A stretch of 37,453 nucleotides of DNA from Candidatus Kapaibacterium sp. (GTDB taxonomy: Bacteria; Bacteroidota; Ignavibacteria; Kapaibacteriales; Kapaibacteriaceae). A program made the translations under genes and the position numbers. The stretch spans positions 1 through 37,453 of the forward strand of contig JALHPC010000027.1 in assembly GCA_022842685.1 (NCBI GenBank). The letters are read 5' to 3'. The notes under the pieces were generated by a model. It was not told where the DNA came from and did no database searches. It worked only from the letters and a program-made list of their open reading frames with translations. Numbering within the stretch: position 1 is the stretch's first letter; the number at the start of each line of letters is the position of its first letter. Shown here one piece after another: positions 1 to 8,200 of this stretch.

Positions 1-291
1 CATGGTGTCTAGCGATGGTAAGGTCCCTAGGCCGACGAGTGCCATAAGCGGACGGGCGGCATAGGCAGCACATGCGGCGACGGTGGCTGACATCCAAAGA
101 ACGACGGCAGCCAATCGAAGCTGCGATGACATGGAGAGTGCTGCTTCAAGGCACAGCAGCAACAACGCTGTTGCGGCTGAAAGTGTAATGGCTGCTGCCA
201 GTCCACGTGCGGCCGCCAGGCGCAGTTCGGCACTACGCACAGCGGCAAGCCGACGTCGAAGGTCTTGGGCGGTTGGTAGCGTGGGTTGCAT
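1..291 (-). CDS. Partial membrane protein, possibly DUF4175-like (5' end only)
   Basis: This is an open frame from an ATG at 291 to the window edge with no stop, so about 97 N-terminal residues are visible. It opens with an Arg-rich cytoplasmic-looking stretch (LRRRLAAVRSAELR), then two hydrophobic segments at roughly residues 29-50 and 59-80 separated by a short turn, a helical-hairpin membrane anchor. Its ATG overlaps the TGA of the DUF4159 gene by one base (TGATG at 289-293), which implies translational coupling. The N-terminal hairpin and the DUF4159 neighbour resemble large DUF4175-type proteins in MoxR/DUF58-linked clusters; this assignment is inference from topology and context. A 73-residue frame on the same strand (27-248) is a shadow. 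Confidence 0.6.
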   Translation of the reverse strand, partial: MQPTLPTAQDLRRRLAAVRSAELRLAAARGLAAAITLSAATALLLLCLEAALSMSSQLRLAAVVLWMSATVAACAAYAARPLMALVGLGTLPSLDTM

Positions 292-1019
292 CAGTTACGA
301 AGGGCGTACACGATTATGTTAGTACCCATCTTCAAGGCCGCTTCGCGCTTGTCTGGTGGGTTGTTGTGCACGTCAGGGTCGGCCCAGCCATCGCTAGGAT
401 TGGTTTCGTAGGTGTAAAACACGCACAGGCGTCCATTGGCAAACAGCCCAAACCCCTGCGGGGGCTTGGCATCGTGTTCGTGAATCTTTGGTAGGCCGTT
501 GGCAAACGTGAAGTGCGAGGAATAAATTGGATGACTGAATGGTAGCTCAACCAAGTCCTGATCGGAAAAAATCTTCTTGAGCTCCTTACGAATAGACGCG
601 TCCATGCCATAGTCGTCGTCGATGTACAGGAACCCGCCATTCTCGAGATAGGCCCTAAGCCGTTGCGCATCGCCGGTCGTAAAATTCACCGTGCCATGAC
701 CGGTCATAAACAGCACTGGATAGAGGAAGATGTTGTCGCTGGCAACGTCGACGTATTCGTATACGGGTTCAACGTTGATGGTGGTGTGTTGGCGGATAAA
801 CTTCAAGAGGTTGATTTCGGCACTTGGGTCGTTGTACCAATCGCCACCGCCCCCGTACTTAAGTCGGCCGATGCGGAAGGCCGATGCGGGAGCCGGCTCG
901 GCCTGTATCCGTTGAGACCCCGTTGTGGGAGCACCGCCGCGAAACACGCGTACCTGAGCCACAGCGTGACCTGCCGCGAAGGCAAGCACAACGGCGGCAA
1001 TACTTAGGCGAAGCGACAT
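291..1019 (-). CDS. DUF4159 family secreted/periplasmic protein
   Basis: The 242-residue product starts with a clear signal peptide (MSLRLSIAAVVLAFAAGHAVAQ). The mature part has the DUF4159 pattern: an early GRLKYGGGGDWYNDP segment, then LYPVLFMTGHGTVNFT, a glutamine-amidotransferase-like fold segment LENGGFLYIDDDYG, FSHPIYSS, and a late GLFANGRLCVFYTYE block. The family's biochemical function is not established. It is usually found with MoxR AAA ATPases, DUF58 and VWA/BatA-type membrane proteins, consistent with the membrane protein coupled downstream. The ATG at 1019 was chosen because it begins the signal peptide; a longer frame reaching 1292 would run through rsmG. The start overlaps the 3' end of rsmG by 16 bases, so the two genes are probably cotranscribed. 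Confidence 0.87.
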   Translation of the reverse strand: MSLRLSIAAVVLAFAAGHAVAQVRVFRGGAPTTGSQRIQAEPAPASAFRIGRLKYGGGGDWYNDPSAEINLLKFIRQHTTINVEPVYEYVDVASDNIFLYPVLFMTGHGTVNFTTGDAQRLRAYLENGGFLYIDDDYGMDASIRKELKKIFSDQDLVELPFSHPIYSSHFTFANGLPKIHEHDAKPPQGFGLFANGRLCVFYTYETNPSDGWADPDVHNNPPDKREAALKMGTNIIVYALRN

Positions 1020-1717
1020 CTGATAATGCGTTTTTGTTCGTTGGCAAACCATGGAGCGCCAAAAAGGTCTATGTCGATGACGTCGATAGATATACCGGGA
1101 TGATCGGCCTTGGCCTGCGCCACCTCGTCGGCAAGGTCGCCCCCTTTGAGGAACCAGCAGGAGGCCTGCTGGCGCATAAGCGGGCGCACCCACGTGAGCA
1201 ACGACGTGGTAGGAGCTACGGCGCGGGACACGATAACGTCGAAACCCTTTTGATAGTGCGTCGACTGTAGAACCTCTTCGGCACGCATGCATACGGCGTC
1301 GATATCACGAAGGCCCGTATGCTGGGCAAACATCTGGGCACAGTTGATTTTCTTTCGGATCGAGTCAACGAGCACCACCTTCAGGTCGGGTCGCGCAATC
1401 TTGAGCGGTACACCAGGCAATCCTCCCCCTGTACCCACATCCAGCAGTCGTGCCTTCGTGGGAATCGTTGCGTACTTAAGAATCGTAAGCGAATGTAGGA
1501 TATGGCGTTCCCACACGTTGGCCACGTCCTTGCGAGAAATCAGGTTGACTCGTTCGTTCCAGTAGAGCAATTCGTCGTGGAAGCGCGTAAGCTGCTCCAT
1601 CTGGCCCTTGTCGAGGATGATGCCATTGGACGTGGCAGCGGTCCAACAGTCAATTGCCGAAGCTATCGATGGCGCGGTACCGTCGTTCGTGCCCGTGATG
1701 TCGTAGGTTTGTGTCAT
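1004..1717 (-). CDS. rsmG: 16S rRNA (guanine(527)-N7)-methyltransferase RsmG
   Basis: The 237-residue product is a class I SAM-dependent methyltransferase that methylates G527 of 16S rRNA in the 530 loop. Visible hallmarks are the N-terminal helical LLYWNERVNLIS segment (residues 50-61), ERHILHSL (70-77), and the SAM-binding glycine loop LLDVGTGGGLPGVPLKIA (91-108), followed by VDSIRKKINC and DVIVSRAVAP. Length is slightly above the usual ~210 because of an N-terminal extension of about 30 residues. The start at 1717 is an ATG that overlaps the upstream region of the divergent GT2 gene. It is the first gene of a minus-strand run leading into the DUF4159 gene. In many bacteria RsmG (GidB) lies near gidA/parA; that context is absent here. 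Confidence 0.95.
   Translation of the reverse strand: MTQTYDITGTNDGTAPSIASAIDCWTAATSNGIILDKGQMEQLTRFHDELLYWNERVNLISRKDVANVWERHILHSLTILKYATIPTKARLLDVGTGGGLPGVPLKIARPDLKVVLVDSIRKKINCAQMFAQHTGLRDIDAVCMRAEEVLQSTHYQKGFDVIVSRAVAPTTSLLTWVRPLMRQQASCWFLKGGDLADEVAQAKADHPGISIDVIDIDLFGAPWFANEQKRIIRCRFA
1704..1711 (+). promoter_or_regulatory. Bacteroidetes-type -7 box (TAGGTTTG) for the GT2 gene
   Basis: TAGGTTTG matches the Bacteroidetes sigma-A -7 consensus TAnnTTTG exactly and ends 11 bases before the ATG at 1723. Transcription would start a few bases downstream, leaving a leader of under 10 bases. It lies inside the rsmG coding sequence. A clear -33 TTG box was not identified. The position argues against the GTG at 1711, which overlaps the box, being the real start. 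Confidence 0.45.
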
Positions 1718-1722
1718 TCGTT

Positions 1723-2397
1723 ATGTATCCAGAGTTACCGTCCGTGCCCATGCCGCTTGTCGACATCCGACGCCCCTTTTTCAGTGTGGTGATGTGTACC
1801 TACCAACGAGCGGCACTGTTACCGCGAGCCTTGGATTCACTTCTTGCACAGGACGAGACCGACTGGGAGGTAGTGGTGGTGGACGATGGTTCGACCGACG
1901 ACACAGCAGACGTGGTACAAAGGTACGGAAGCCAGTTGAGCAACGTGCGCTACCTGTGGCATACCAATCGTGGCACAGGGCTATCGCGAAATGCCGGTGC
2001 ACTTGCTACAGCAGGCTTGTTTGTTACGTTTCTTGACAGCGACGACGCATATCGACCAGACCACTTGGCATCACGAAAGCAAATGCTTGTTGACCATCCA
2101 CAGGTCGAGTTCCTGCACGGAGGGGTAGAAGTTGTGGGCAATCCATGGGTTGCCGACAAAGACGACCCCACAAGGCAAGTTCACGTTAACGACTGTGTTG
2201 TAGGTGGTACGTTTGTGATTCGACGCGACGTCTTGCTAGGCCTTGGCGGCTTTGACGCAGTTCGATATGCTGACGATGCCCTATTCTATCAACGTGCGCA
2301 GGATGCTGGTGTGGTGATAGCAGGTACCGACCACCCATCCTACGTTTACTATCGCGACACACCCGACAGCTTGTGTACTACCTATGGCACGACGTGA
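1723..2397 (+). CDS. Family 2 glycosyltransferase (GT-A fold)
   Basis: The 224-residue product carries the standard GT2 order: SVVMCTYQRAALLPRALDSL near the N-terminus, the nucleotide-binding VVVDDGSTDD (51-60), NRGTGLSRNAG (82-92), and the DxD-type metal motif FLDSDD (103-108), then GGTFVIRRDVLLGLGGFD and ADDALFYQRAQDAG. No membrane segment is seen, so it is a cytosolic enzyme that probably transfers a sugar to a lipid-linked or polysaccharide acceptor; donor and acceptor cannot be told. Start choice is uncertain: ATG 1723 fits the promoter-like box just upstream, GTG 1711 would lie in that box, and ATG 1750 is also possible. The 3' end overlaps the endonuclease III start by 14 bases, suggesting one transcript. 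Confidence 0.9.
   Translation: MYPELPSVPMPLVDIRRPFFSVVMCTYQRAALLPRALDSLLAQDETDWEVVVVDDGSTDDTADVVQRYGSQLSNVRYLWHTNRGTGLSRNAGALATAGLFVTFLDSDDAYRPDHLASRKQMLVDHPQVEFLHGGVEVVGNPWVADKDDPTRQVHVNDCVVGGTFVIRRDVLLGLGGFDAVRYADDALFYQRAQDAGVVIAGTDHPSYVYYRDTPDSLCTTYGTT
1730..1737 (-). promoter_or_regulatory. Possible -7 box (TAACTCTG) for rsmG
   Basis: On the minus strand TAACTCTG differs at one position from TAnnTTTG and ends 12 bases before the rsmG ATG at 1717. It lies within the 5' end of the divergent GT2 gene. The match is imperfect, so this is a candidate only. Confidence 0.3.
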
Positions 2398-3031
2398 ATC
2401 AAAGCAAAGGCGGCGCGAACGCTTGTCTATCATTGTGGACCGGTTAGAACGAACCTATCCAGATGCCAAGGTTGGACTCGACTTTACAACGCCCTTCGAA
2501 TTGCTGGTTGCCACCATCCTGAGTGCTCAGTGCACCGACGAGCGTGTAAATACCGTTACTCCTGCCCTGTTTGCTAAGTATAAGGGGCCGTCGGATTACG
2601 TGGCCGTTTCGCAAGAGGAGCTGGAACACGACATCCATTCGACCGGCTTCTACCGAAACAAAGCGAAGAACATTCGTGCCTGTTGCGAGATGCTGCTTGC
2701 CCAGTTCGACGGCTCGGTGCCAACCACGCTCGACGAGCTGGTAACACTGCCGGGGGTGGGTCGAAAGACGGCAAATTGTGTGTTGAGTAATTGCTTCGAT
2801 GTTCCAGGTATTACGGTCGATACCCACGTCACGCGCATCATGAACCTGCTAGGCATGGTCGAAACATCCGACGCCGTAAAAATCGAATTCGAGCTGATGG
2901 AACTCATCGATCGTGGGCGTTGGAATGCCATGAATCACCTCGTTATCACACATGGACGCCAAACGTGCATCGCTCGTAGGCCACAATGTGGTCGATGTGC
3001 CATTGCCGATTTGTGTCCGTCTGCATCGTAA
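2384..3031 (+). CDS. nth: Endonuclease III (DNA glycosylase/AP lyase)
   Basis: The 215-residue product removes oxidised pyrimidines and cleaves at AP sites in base excision repair. The helix-hairpin-helix motif LPGVGRKTANCVL (residues 122-134) contains the catalytic Lys128, and the catalytic Asp146 lies in GITVDTHVTR. Four cysteines C195, C202, C205 and C211 have the family's C-x6-C-x2-C-x5-C spacing for a [4Fe-4S] cluster. Length matches the family (about 210). The ATG at 2384 overlaps the end of the GT2 gene by 14 bases, and the following OmpA-like gene begins 63 bases downstream after a promoter-like box. Confidence 0.96.
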   Translation: MARRESKQRRRERLSIIVDRLERTYPDAKVGLDFTTPFELLVATILSAQCTDERVNTVTPALFAKYKGPSDYVAVSQEELEHDIHSTGFYRNKAKNIRACCEMLLAQFDGSVPTTLDELVTLPGVGRKTANCVLSNCFDVPGITVDTHVTRIMNLLGMVETSDAVKIEFELMELIDRGRWNAMNHLVITHGRQTCIARRPQCGRCAIADLCPSAS

Positions 3032-3060
3032 GTGTCACACTTTACCCATCGTGCGGCACG

Positions 3061-3068
3061 TATCTTTG
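3061..3068 (+). promoter_or_regulatory. Bacteroidetes-type -7 box (TATCTTTG) upstream of OmpA-like gene 1
   Basis: TATCTTTG, followed by C, matches TAnnTTTG(C) and lies 26 bases before the ATG at 3095, in the gap after nth. It would give a leader of roughly 20 bases and separate transcription for the OmpA-like gene and perhaps the genes behind it. The -33 element is not obvious. Confidence 0.45.
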
Positions 3069-3094
3069 CCACAAGCAGAGAGATTCCCGTGTTC

Positions 3095-5110
3095 ATGCGC
3101 AACTTCTACGTACTTCTCGTCCTTTCACTCGTTCCTTGTTACCTTCAGGCACAAACGTCTCGGTTAGAGGTTGGCTTGATGGGTGGTGTTGGTCTCAACG
3201 CCCATGACGCCTCGTTCTCGAAGCTTGGCTCGTTTGCGTCGTGTTGCCCAGAGTTTGGTCCTACCACGTCCTGGGGCCCAAGTTTGGGCGCCTATGTAGC
3301 GGTACCGCTTTCGTCCACGTTCCGCCTACATGGCCGATTGCTCACGGGCGCCGAAGGCGGCACAATGACGTTCGATGAACAAAGCTTCGTAGCTGACATT
3401 CGCGATTCAGCCCGCGTTGTGCCCGCGGTGTTTCAACACGCTCTTACGTCATCGATTTCAACCATTGGCCTCGAACCAGTTGTTACATGGCGTCCGTTTG
3501 GCGTCCTGGAAGTGGGCCTTGGTGCCCGCTTGGCCATCGCCACCACGTCGAGGTTTGTGCAGACGGAAACGCTGGTAGAGCCCGAAGACTTCGGGTCGTA
3601 CCTAGGCACGGGGCGCACATGGGTTAACCACGATGCCGATATTCCCGAAACTAGTGCGCTTCGCCTTGGGATGGTAGCACTCGTGCGGGCGTCGTTGCCT
3701 CTCAATCGCGATGCTTCACTCGTGCTTGCACCCGAAGTAAGCTACGTTCGCGACGCCACGGGTGTGGCATCTGGTGTAGCATGGAATGTTCACCAATTGC
3801 GTACCACGATTAGCATCGGATGGCGCCCTACGCCGTCGGCTCCTGCGCCCGTAGTCGTCGAGCCAACGCCGGCGCCAGAGCCACCGCCGCCGCCGCCAGC
3901 CCCAAAACGACCACCACTCACGGCCACCATTCAAGCCCAGGGTATACGCCCAGACGGTAGTCGAACGCCGAACCCAACAGTACGTATCGACGAGGTTCTT
4001 ACCACCGACTTGCGCCCTCTCCTCCCCTATCTTTACTTCGATAAGGGGCAGTCGCAGTTACCGGCGCGATACGTTCAACGTTCTATGGCTACCGACTTTA
4101 CCGAGGCGGGATTGCATGCCGTTGGCACGCTTGACACCTACTACGAGCTGTTAAACATTGTTGGCCGTCGCCTTGCAGACGTTCCCGACGCTAAGCTCAC
4201 GATTACCGGTTGCGTAACAGCTGCTGAGTCCGATCCGGACGGATCGCTTGCCCGACGGAGGGCCGTGACCGTGAGAGACTACCTTGTTGCAACATGGAAC
4301 ATCCCCGCGAGTCGATTGGAAGTTGTTGCCAGAGCAATGCCGGAGAAACCCACGCGGGCCGTCGACCCAGCAGACGCTCCCCTAGCCGAAGAAGAGAACC
4401 GACGAGTTGAGCTTGCATCCACGAATTCGCAAATTCTGGCGCCTGTACGTACGGCCGATACCGTTCGCTCGTCGAGTATGCCGTCGATTGCCTTCACAGT
4501 CAGCGTCCCGTCGGGTATCACCGTAACGCGGTGGCGCGTCGACGCCAAGCAGGCAGGGCGTCTGTTATTCCGTACCGAAGGCCGTGGAGCCGTTCCGCAA
4601 GAGATTCCGATGTGGGCGCTTGACCAAGACAGGAAGTCGCTGCCGTCGTCTGACGAACCCATAACGTATACCGTCGAGCTCGACGACGACAATGGATCGA
4701 CGTTTCTGTCGCCCGCGCAGGAGATTACGGTGCAACAGCTTACCATTCGTCGCAAGCGCACCGAGCGAATCGAAGACAGGGAGATCGACAGGTTTGCCCT
4801 CATTCTCTTTGATTTCAACGACGCATCTATTAAGGGACAAAATGTCGAAATTATCGATCTGATCAGGAGCAAAATCCGTCCTGAGTCATCGGTTGGCATT
4901 CGCGGCAGCGCCGACATCATCGGCGCCGAAGCGTATAACCGAACGTTGGCACGGAACCGCGCTCAAGAGACTGCTCGCATCCTTGGAGTTGGCTCTCGAG
5001 CCGAATTAGCCACTGATATTGGAAACGCAGCTCCGTATCCTGTAACCATCCCCGAGGGACGCGCCTACAGCCGCACCGTGGTTGTTCGTGTGGACACTCC
5101 AATTCGCTAA
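3095..5110 (+). CDS. OmpA-family outer-membrane protein with CCPEF motif and two OmpA-like domains (paralog 1)
   Basis: The 671-residue product has a signal peptide (MRNFYVLLVLSLVPCYLQAQ), a beta-rich N-terminal region of about 225 residues with the motif SCCPEFG (49-55), then a Pro-rich linker (about 249-274). Next come two OmpA-like modules. The first, about 300-440, starts LRPLLPYLYFDKGQS and ends EENRRVEL. The second, about 565-671, contains LFDFNDASI, GSADIIG and YNRTLARNRAQ. Only the second keeps the Asp and Arg that bind peptidoglycan in OmpA; the first has ITGCVTAAES where G-x-T-D is expected. It probably spans the outer membrane and touches peptidoglycan. ATG 3095 was chosen over GTG 3032 because it starts the signal peptide. 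The giant VWA/WD40 gene follows after 91 bases. Related proteins are encoded at 9595 and, on the minus strand, at 21654. Confidence 0.86.
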   Translation: MRNFYVLLVLSLVPCYLQAQTSRLEVGLMGGVGLNAHDASFSKLGSFASCCPEFGPTTSWGPSLGAYVAVPLSSTFRLHGRLLTGAEGGTMTFDEQSFVADIRDSARVVPAVFQHALTSSISTIGLEPVVTWRPFGVLEVGLGARLAIATTSRFVQTETLVEPEDFGSYLGTGRTWVNHDADIPETSALRLGMVALVRASLPLNRDASLVLAPEVSYVRDATGVASGVAWNVHQLRTTISIGWRPTPSAPAPVVVEPTPAPEPPPPPPAPKRPPLTATIQAQGIRPDGSRTPNPTVRIDEVLTTDLRPLLPYLYFDKGQSQLPARYVQRSMATDFTEAGLHAVGTLDTYYELLNIVGRRLADVPDAKLTITGCVTAAESDPDGSLARRRAVTVRDYLVATWNIPASRLEVVARAMPEKPTRAVDPADAPLAEEENRRVELASTNSQILAPVRTADTVRSSSMPSIAFTVSVPSGITVTRWRVDAKQAGRLLFRTEGRGAVPQEIPMWALDQDRKSLPSSDEPITYTVELDDDNGSTFLSPAQEITVQQLTIRRKRTERIEDREIDRFALILFDFNDASIKGQNVEIIDLIRSKIRPESSVGIRGSADIIGAEAYNRTLARNRAQETARILGVGSRAELATDIGNAAPYPVTIPEGRAYSRTVVVRVDTPIR

Positions 5111-5115
5111 CTGGG

Positions 5116-5140
5116 TAACCAATCGTTCGATTTATGGTTA
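5116..5140 (+). terminator. Imperfect hairpin between OmpA-like gene 1 and the giant VWA gene
   Basis: TAACC (5116-5120) pairs with GGTTA (5136-5140), and inside it AATCG (5121-5125) pairs with CGATT (5128-5132), with a 3-base bulge. There is no T-run after it, so this is not a canonical intrinsic terminator. It could attenuate or process the transcript between the two genes. The rest of the gap (5141-5201) holds a short CT run (5161-5169 region) and no clear ribosome binding site. Confidence 0.22.
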
Positions 5141-5201
5141 TCTAGCCACAAAACGCTCACTCTCTCTCTGCACCGACTATTTTCCGCTCTAGTTTACACG
5201 T

Positions 5202-8200
5202 ATGAAAAACACGTTGAACGCCCTAGCTGCACTTGCGTTAGGGCTCCTATTCGTTGTCGCCAACACCATGGCGCAATCGGTCGTTGTTACGAGAATTACA
5301 ACGGCGGCCTATCCCCAAATTGTAGCACGTGCGTACGGCATCAGTGCCACGGGCGGTTTGGAAAACCTTGATGGTGTGTCAGTATCCGTTACTGATAATG
5401 GTTCATCAACCGTTGCCGGCGTAACGTGCGACGCACCCGGTCAGGGAGTGCCAACTACGCTACTGCTTGCACTTGATGTGTCGTCGTCGACGGCTCTGGG
5501 TTCCCCTTCTGCGCTCGACCTACAGAAAGCTGCGGCAAGGGCTGCAGAGCGTATTGTAGCAGGCGTTGCCGACGAGATAGGAGTACTCTCGTTCGACGAG
5601 CGCGCCTTCGTCGTCCTTGGGTCTACACAAGATCGTTCGAAGTTTGACGCTGCAGTTTCTGGCATACGGTCGGGTCAGGGCGTAAACATTCGTCATGCGT
5701 TCGACTCGATACCAATGGGCATTTTTCCGCAACTCGTTTCGAGTTCGCGTAAACGGGCAGTCATTCTTATGACGGACGGCATGGCTGAGGCCGATGTGAA
5801 TACGCTTCGCGAGCGTCTTGCGAGCTTTCGCATTCAGTTGTACGTAATGGGCTTTCGTACAACGCTCAACCAAGGTCTGCGAGACCTTGCCGAACGTTCT
5901 GGTGGTGCATGGGCTGACGGCATAACGTCAGCGACCGATGCTGAGTCTATTGCCAGGGCTTTTGCTGCGCAAGCCAAGCAGCTTCCCGGCTGCGAGCTAA
6001 CGTGGACGGCTGCTTCGGACTGCGCAGAACAGCGAGTAATTGAAGTGCGGCGTGGCAGCACCACCGTGCGTCGCACGGTTGCCGTCCCGCAGGGAACACG
6101 AGCTCTGCTCACGTCCTCGACAACGTCGCTAAACTTTGGACCGGTGCCCCCTTCAACACGAGCAACGCGCGAGGTAACACTCACGGCCCGCAACAGACCT
6201 GTGCGCGTAACCGGTGTTACATCATCGAACCCAGCCTTTGTAGTTACCGAAGGTGTTACAACGCCTGAGTTCACGTTACAGCCAAATCAAACGCGACGCC
6301 TGGTTGTTGAATATTCGTCTGCCGACTCAAACACGCAATACGGGCGGATCACCATTGCGTCCGACGCCTGCGACCCGGTGGTTATTCACGTAAAGTCAAG
6401 CTTCGCCAATCGTGCTCAGGTTCTCAGTCTTGTCGAGCCTAACGGCGGCGAGCGCTGGTCGGCGGGGCGTGACACAGTGATACGATGGACCGGCTTACTA
6501 CCTGATGAAGTTGTCCGTATCGACGTCAGCTCGGATAATGGCCGTACGTGGCGATCGGTCACCGAAGCGGCAACGGGTTTGGAGTATCCGTGGAGCGTTG
6601 GACCAGAGATCGGCGACAGTATGCGCATTCGGGTACAGCAGACGGTTCTCGACCCTAACCGCGTTCGGGTTTTCCAAGGGCACTCTGGGCCTGTATATGG
6701 CACAGCATTTACGACTGACGGTGCTTCGGTTGTGACGGTATCGCACGACCGTACCGGTCGTGTGTGGGACGCGTCAACAGGAGCGCTACGCTTTCCGCTG
6801 AATGGGCACGGCAACTGGGTAACCTGCGTGGCAACGCACCCCACGTTGCCCCTTATCGCAACAGGCAGCTATGACGGTACGGTACGGTTCTGGGATTCAC
6901 AAACCGGCGAGCCAATCGCTGCGATTACCGTTGTTCAGCGTGTGCTTTCTCTAGACTTCCATCCCGGCGGCGAGAGACTTCTTATTGGTATGGAGGCCGG
7001 TATTGCAGAAATCGATGTTGCACAGCGGGCCGTTGTGAATAACATCGTATTGCCAGAGCGTACGGCCTCGGGAATCAACTCGGTAAACGCATTACGTTTT
7101 AACAGGTCGGGATCGCTCGTGATTACCGGCGAAGGTAACAACGTTGTGGTCCGCAACGGAACAAGTCTCGATACGGTACGTGTCATTCAAGGACATACTG
7201 GCTTGGTGTATGCTGTTGATATTACTCCAGACGACGCGGTAATCGTGTCCGGCTCGGCCGACCTTACTCTGAGATCTTGGACAACATCGACGGGCGCCCA
7301 ACGGCAGGTGTCCGTTCCTGCCGAGGCCTCGTGGCTGGCAATTAGCATGCGTCCCAACGGAGCGCAGTTTATCGCAGCAAATGGCGACGGTACAGTGCGC
7401 ATCTTCGAGGCGGCGACGTTGCGTGTTCTAAATTCGCTCGTTGGTAGCCGCGGCCTATGTTACGCCGCTCGATACGATGCAACGGGCGCGCGCATTGCCA
7501 CTGGTGGTACCGACTTCCTAGCCCGAGTGTATGAGATTGAAGGCCTTCGACTGGCCGAGACCCGTTCGAACGCAGTGTTTAGCATCTCGGGAACACTTGG
7601 TAGTTCGGTAGATACAACATTCGGATTGGTGTATGCTGGATCAATGATCGATCGTCGCATCAATGTCATGCGCAACACGTCGACGGGACCTATCGTCGTG
7701 CGTTCTGTAACTGCCGTTGCTGGGAACCTGAACGAGTTCGTGGTGGAACCATTATCAGAGCCCGTTACAGTCCCACCCGGAGGTACTCTGGAACGCGAGG
7801 TTTTGTTCGCCCCAACGTCGCCTCGCACATCCCCTATTCCCGAAGACAAATCCGTGACGATTAATGTGGTCACCGGTACCGGCCTGCTCGTGTCGACCGT
7901 GACGGCAACCTCGGCACGTCCGGTACTTTCGGCCCCAGCCCTCATCAACTTCCAACGACGTGTTGCCAACGTCGACGTCATCGAATCTGATCTCACGCTT
8001 GCGAATCCTGGTGGTGCTCCGGTGACCATTTTGGGCGTTAACGTTCAGGGCGAAACATCCACCCCCTTTACGATCGTAGATCCCGTTTCGAGTTTTACGC
8101 TCAATGGTGGTCAGCAGCGAAATCTTCGTATCCGTTTTGAGCCAACTAGCACAGGACGCTTTTCGGGTAAGGTGTTCTTCGACCTTGAAGGCGCACCGGA

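Noticed and set aside
884..1270. Plus-strand 128-residue frame overlapping DUF4159 and rsmG
   Set aside because: Opposite-strand shadow of two recognised genes; Arg-rich, no motif.
4279..4920. Minus-strand 213-residue frame inside OmpA-like gene 1
   Set aside because: Opposite-strand shadow of a gene with clear OmpA motifs; no start context or homology.
5158..5170. CT-rich run as a phase-variable repeat
   Set aside because: Only a few CT units lie 30 bases upstream of the start; too short to call a variable repeat.
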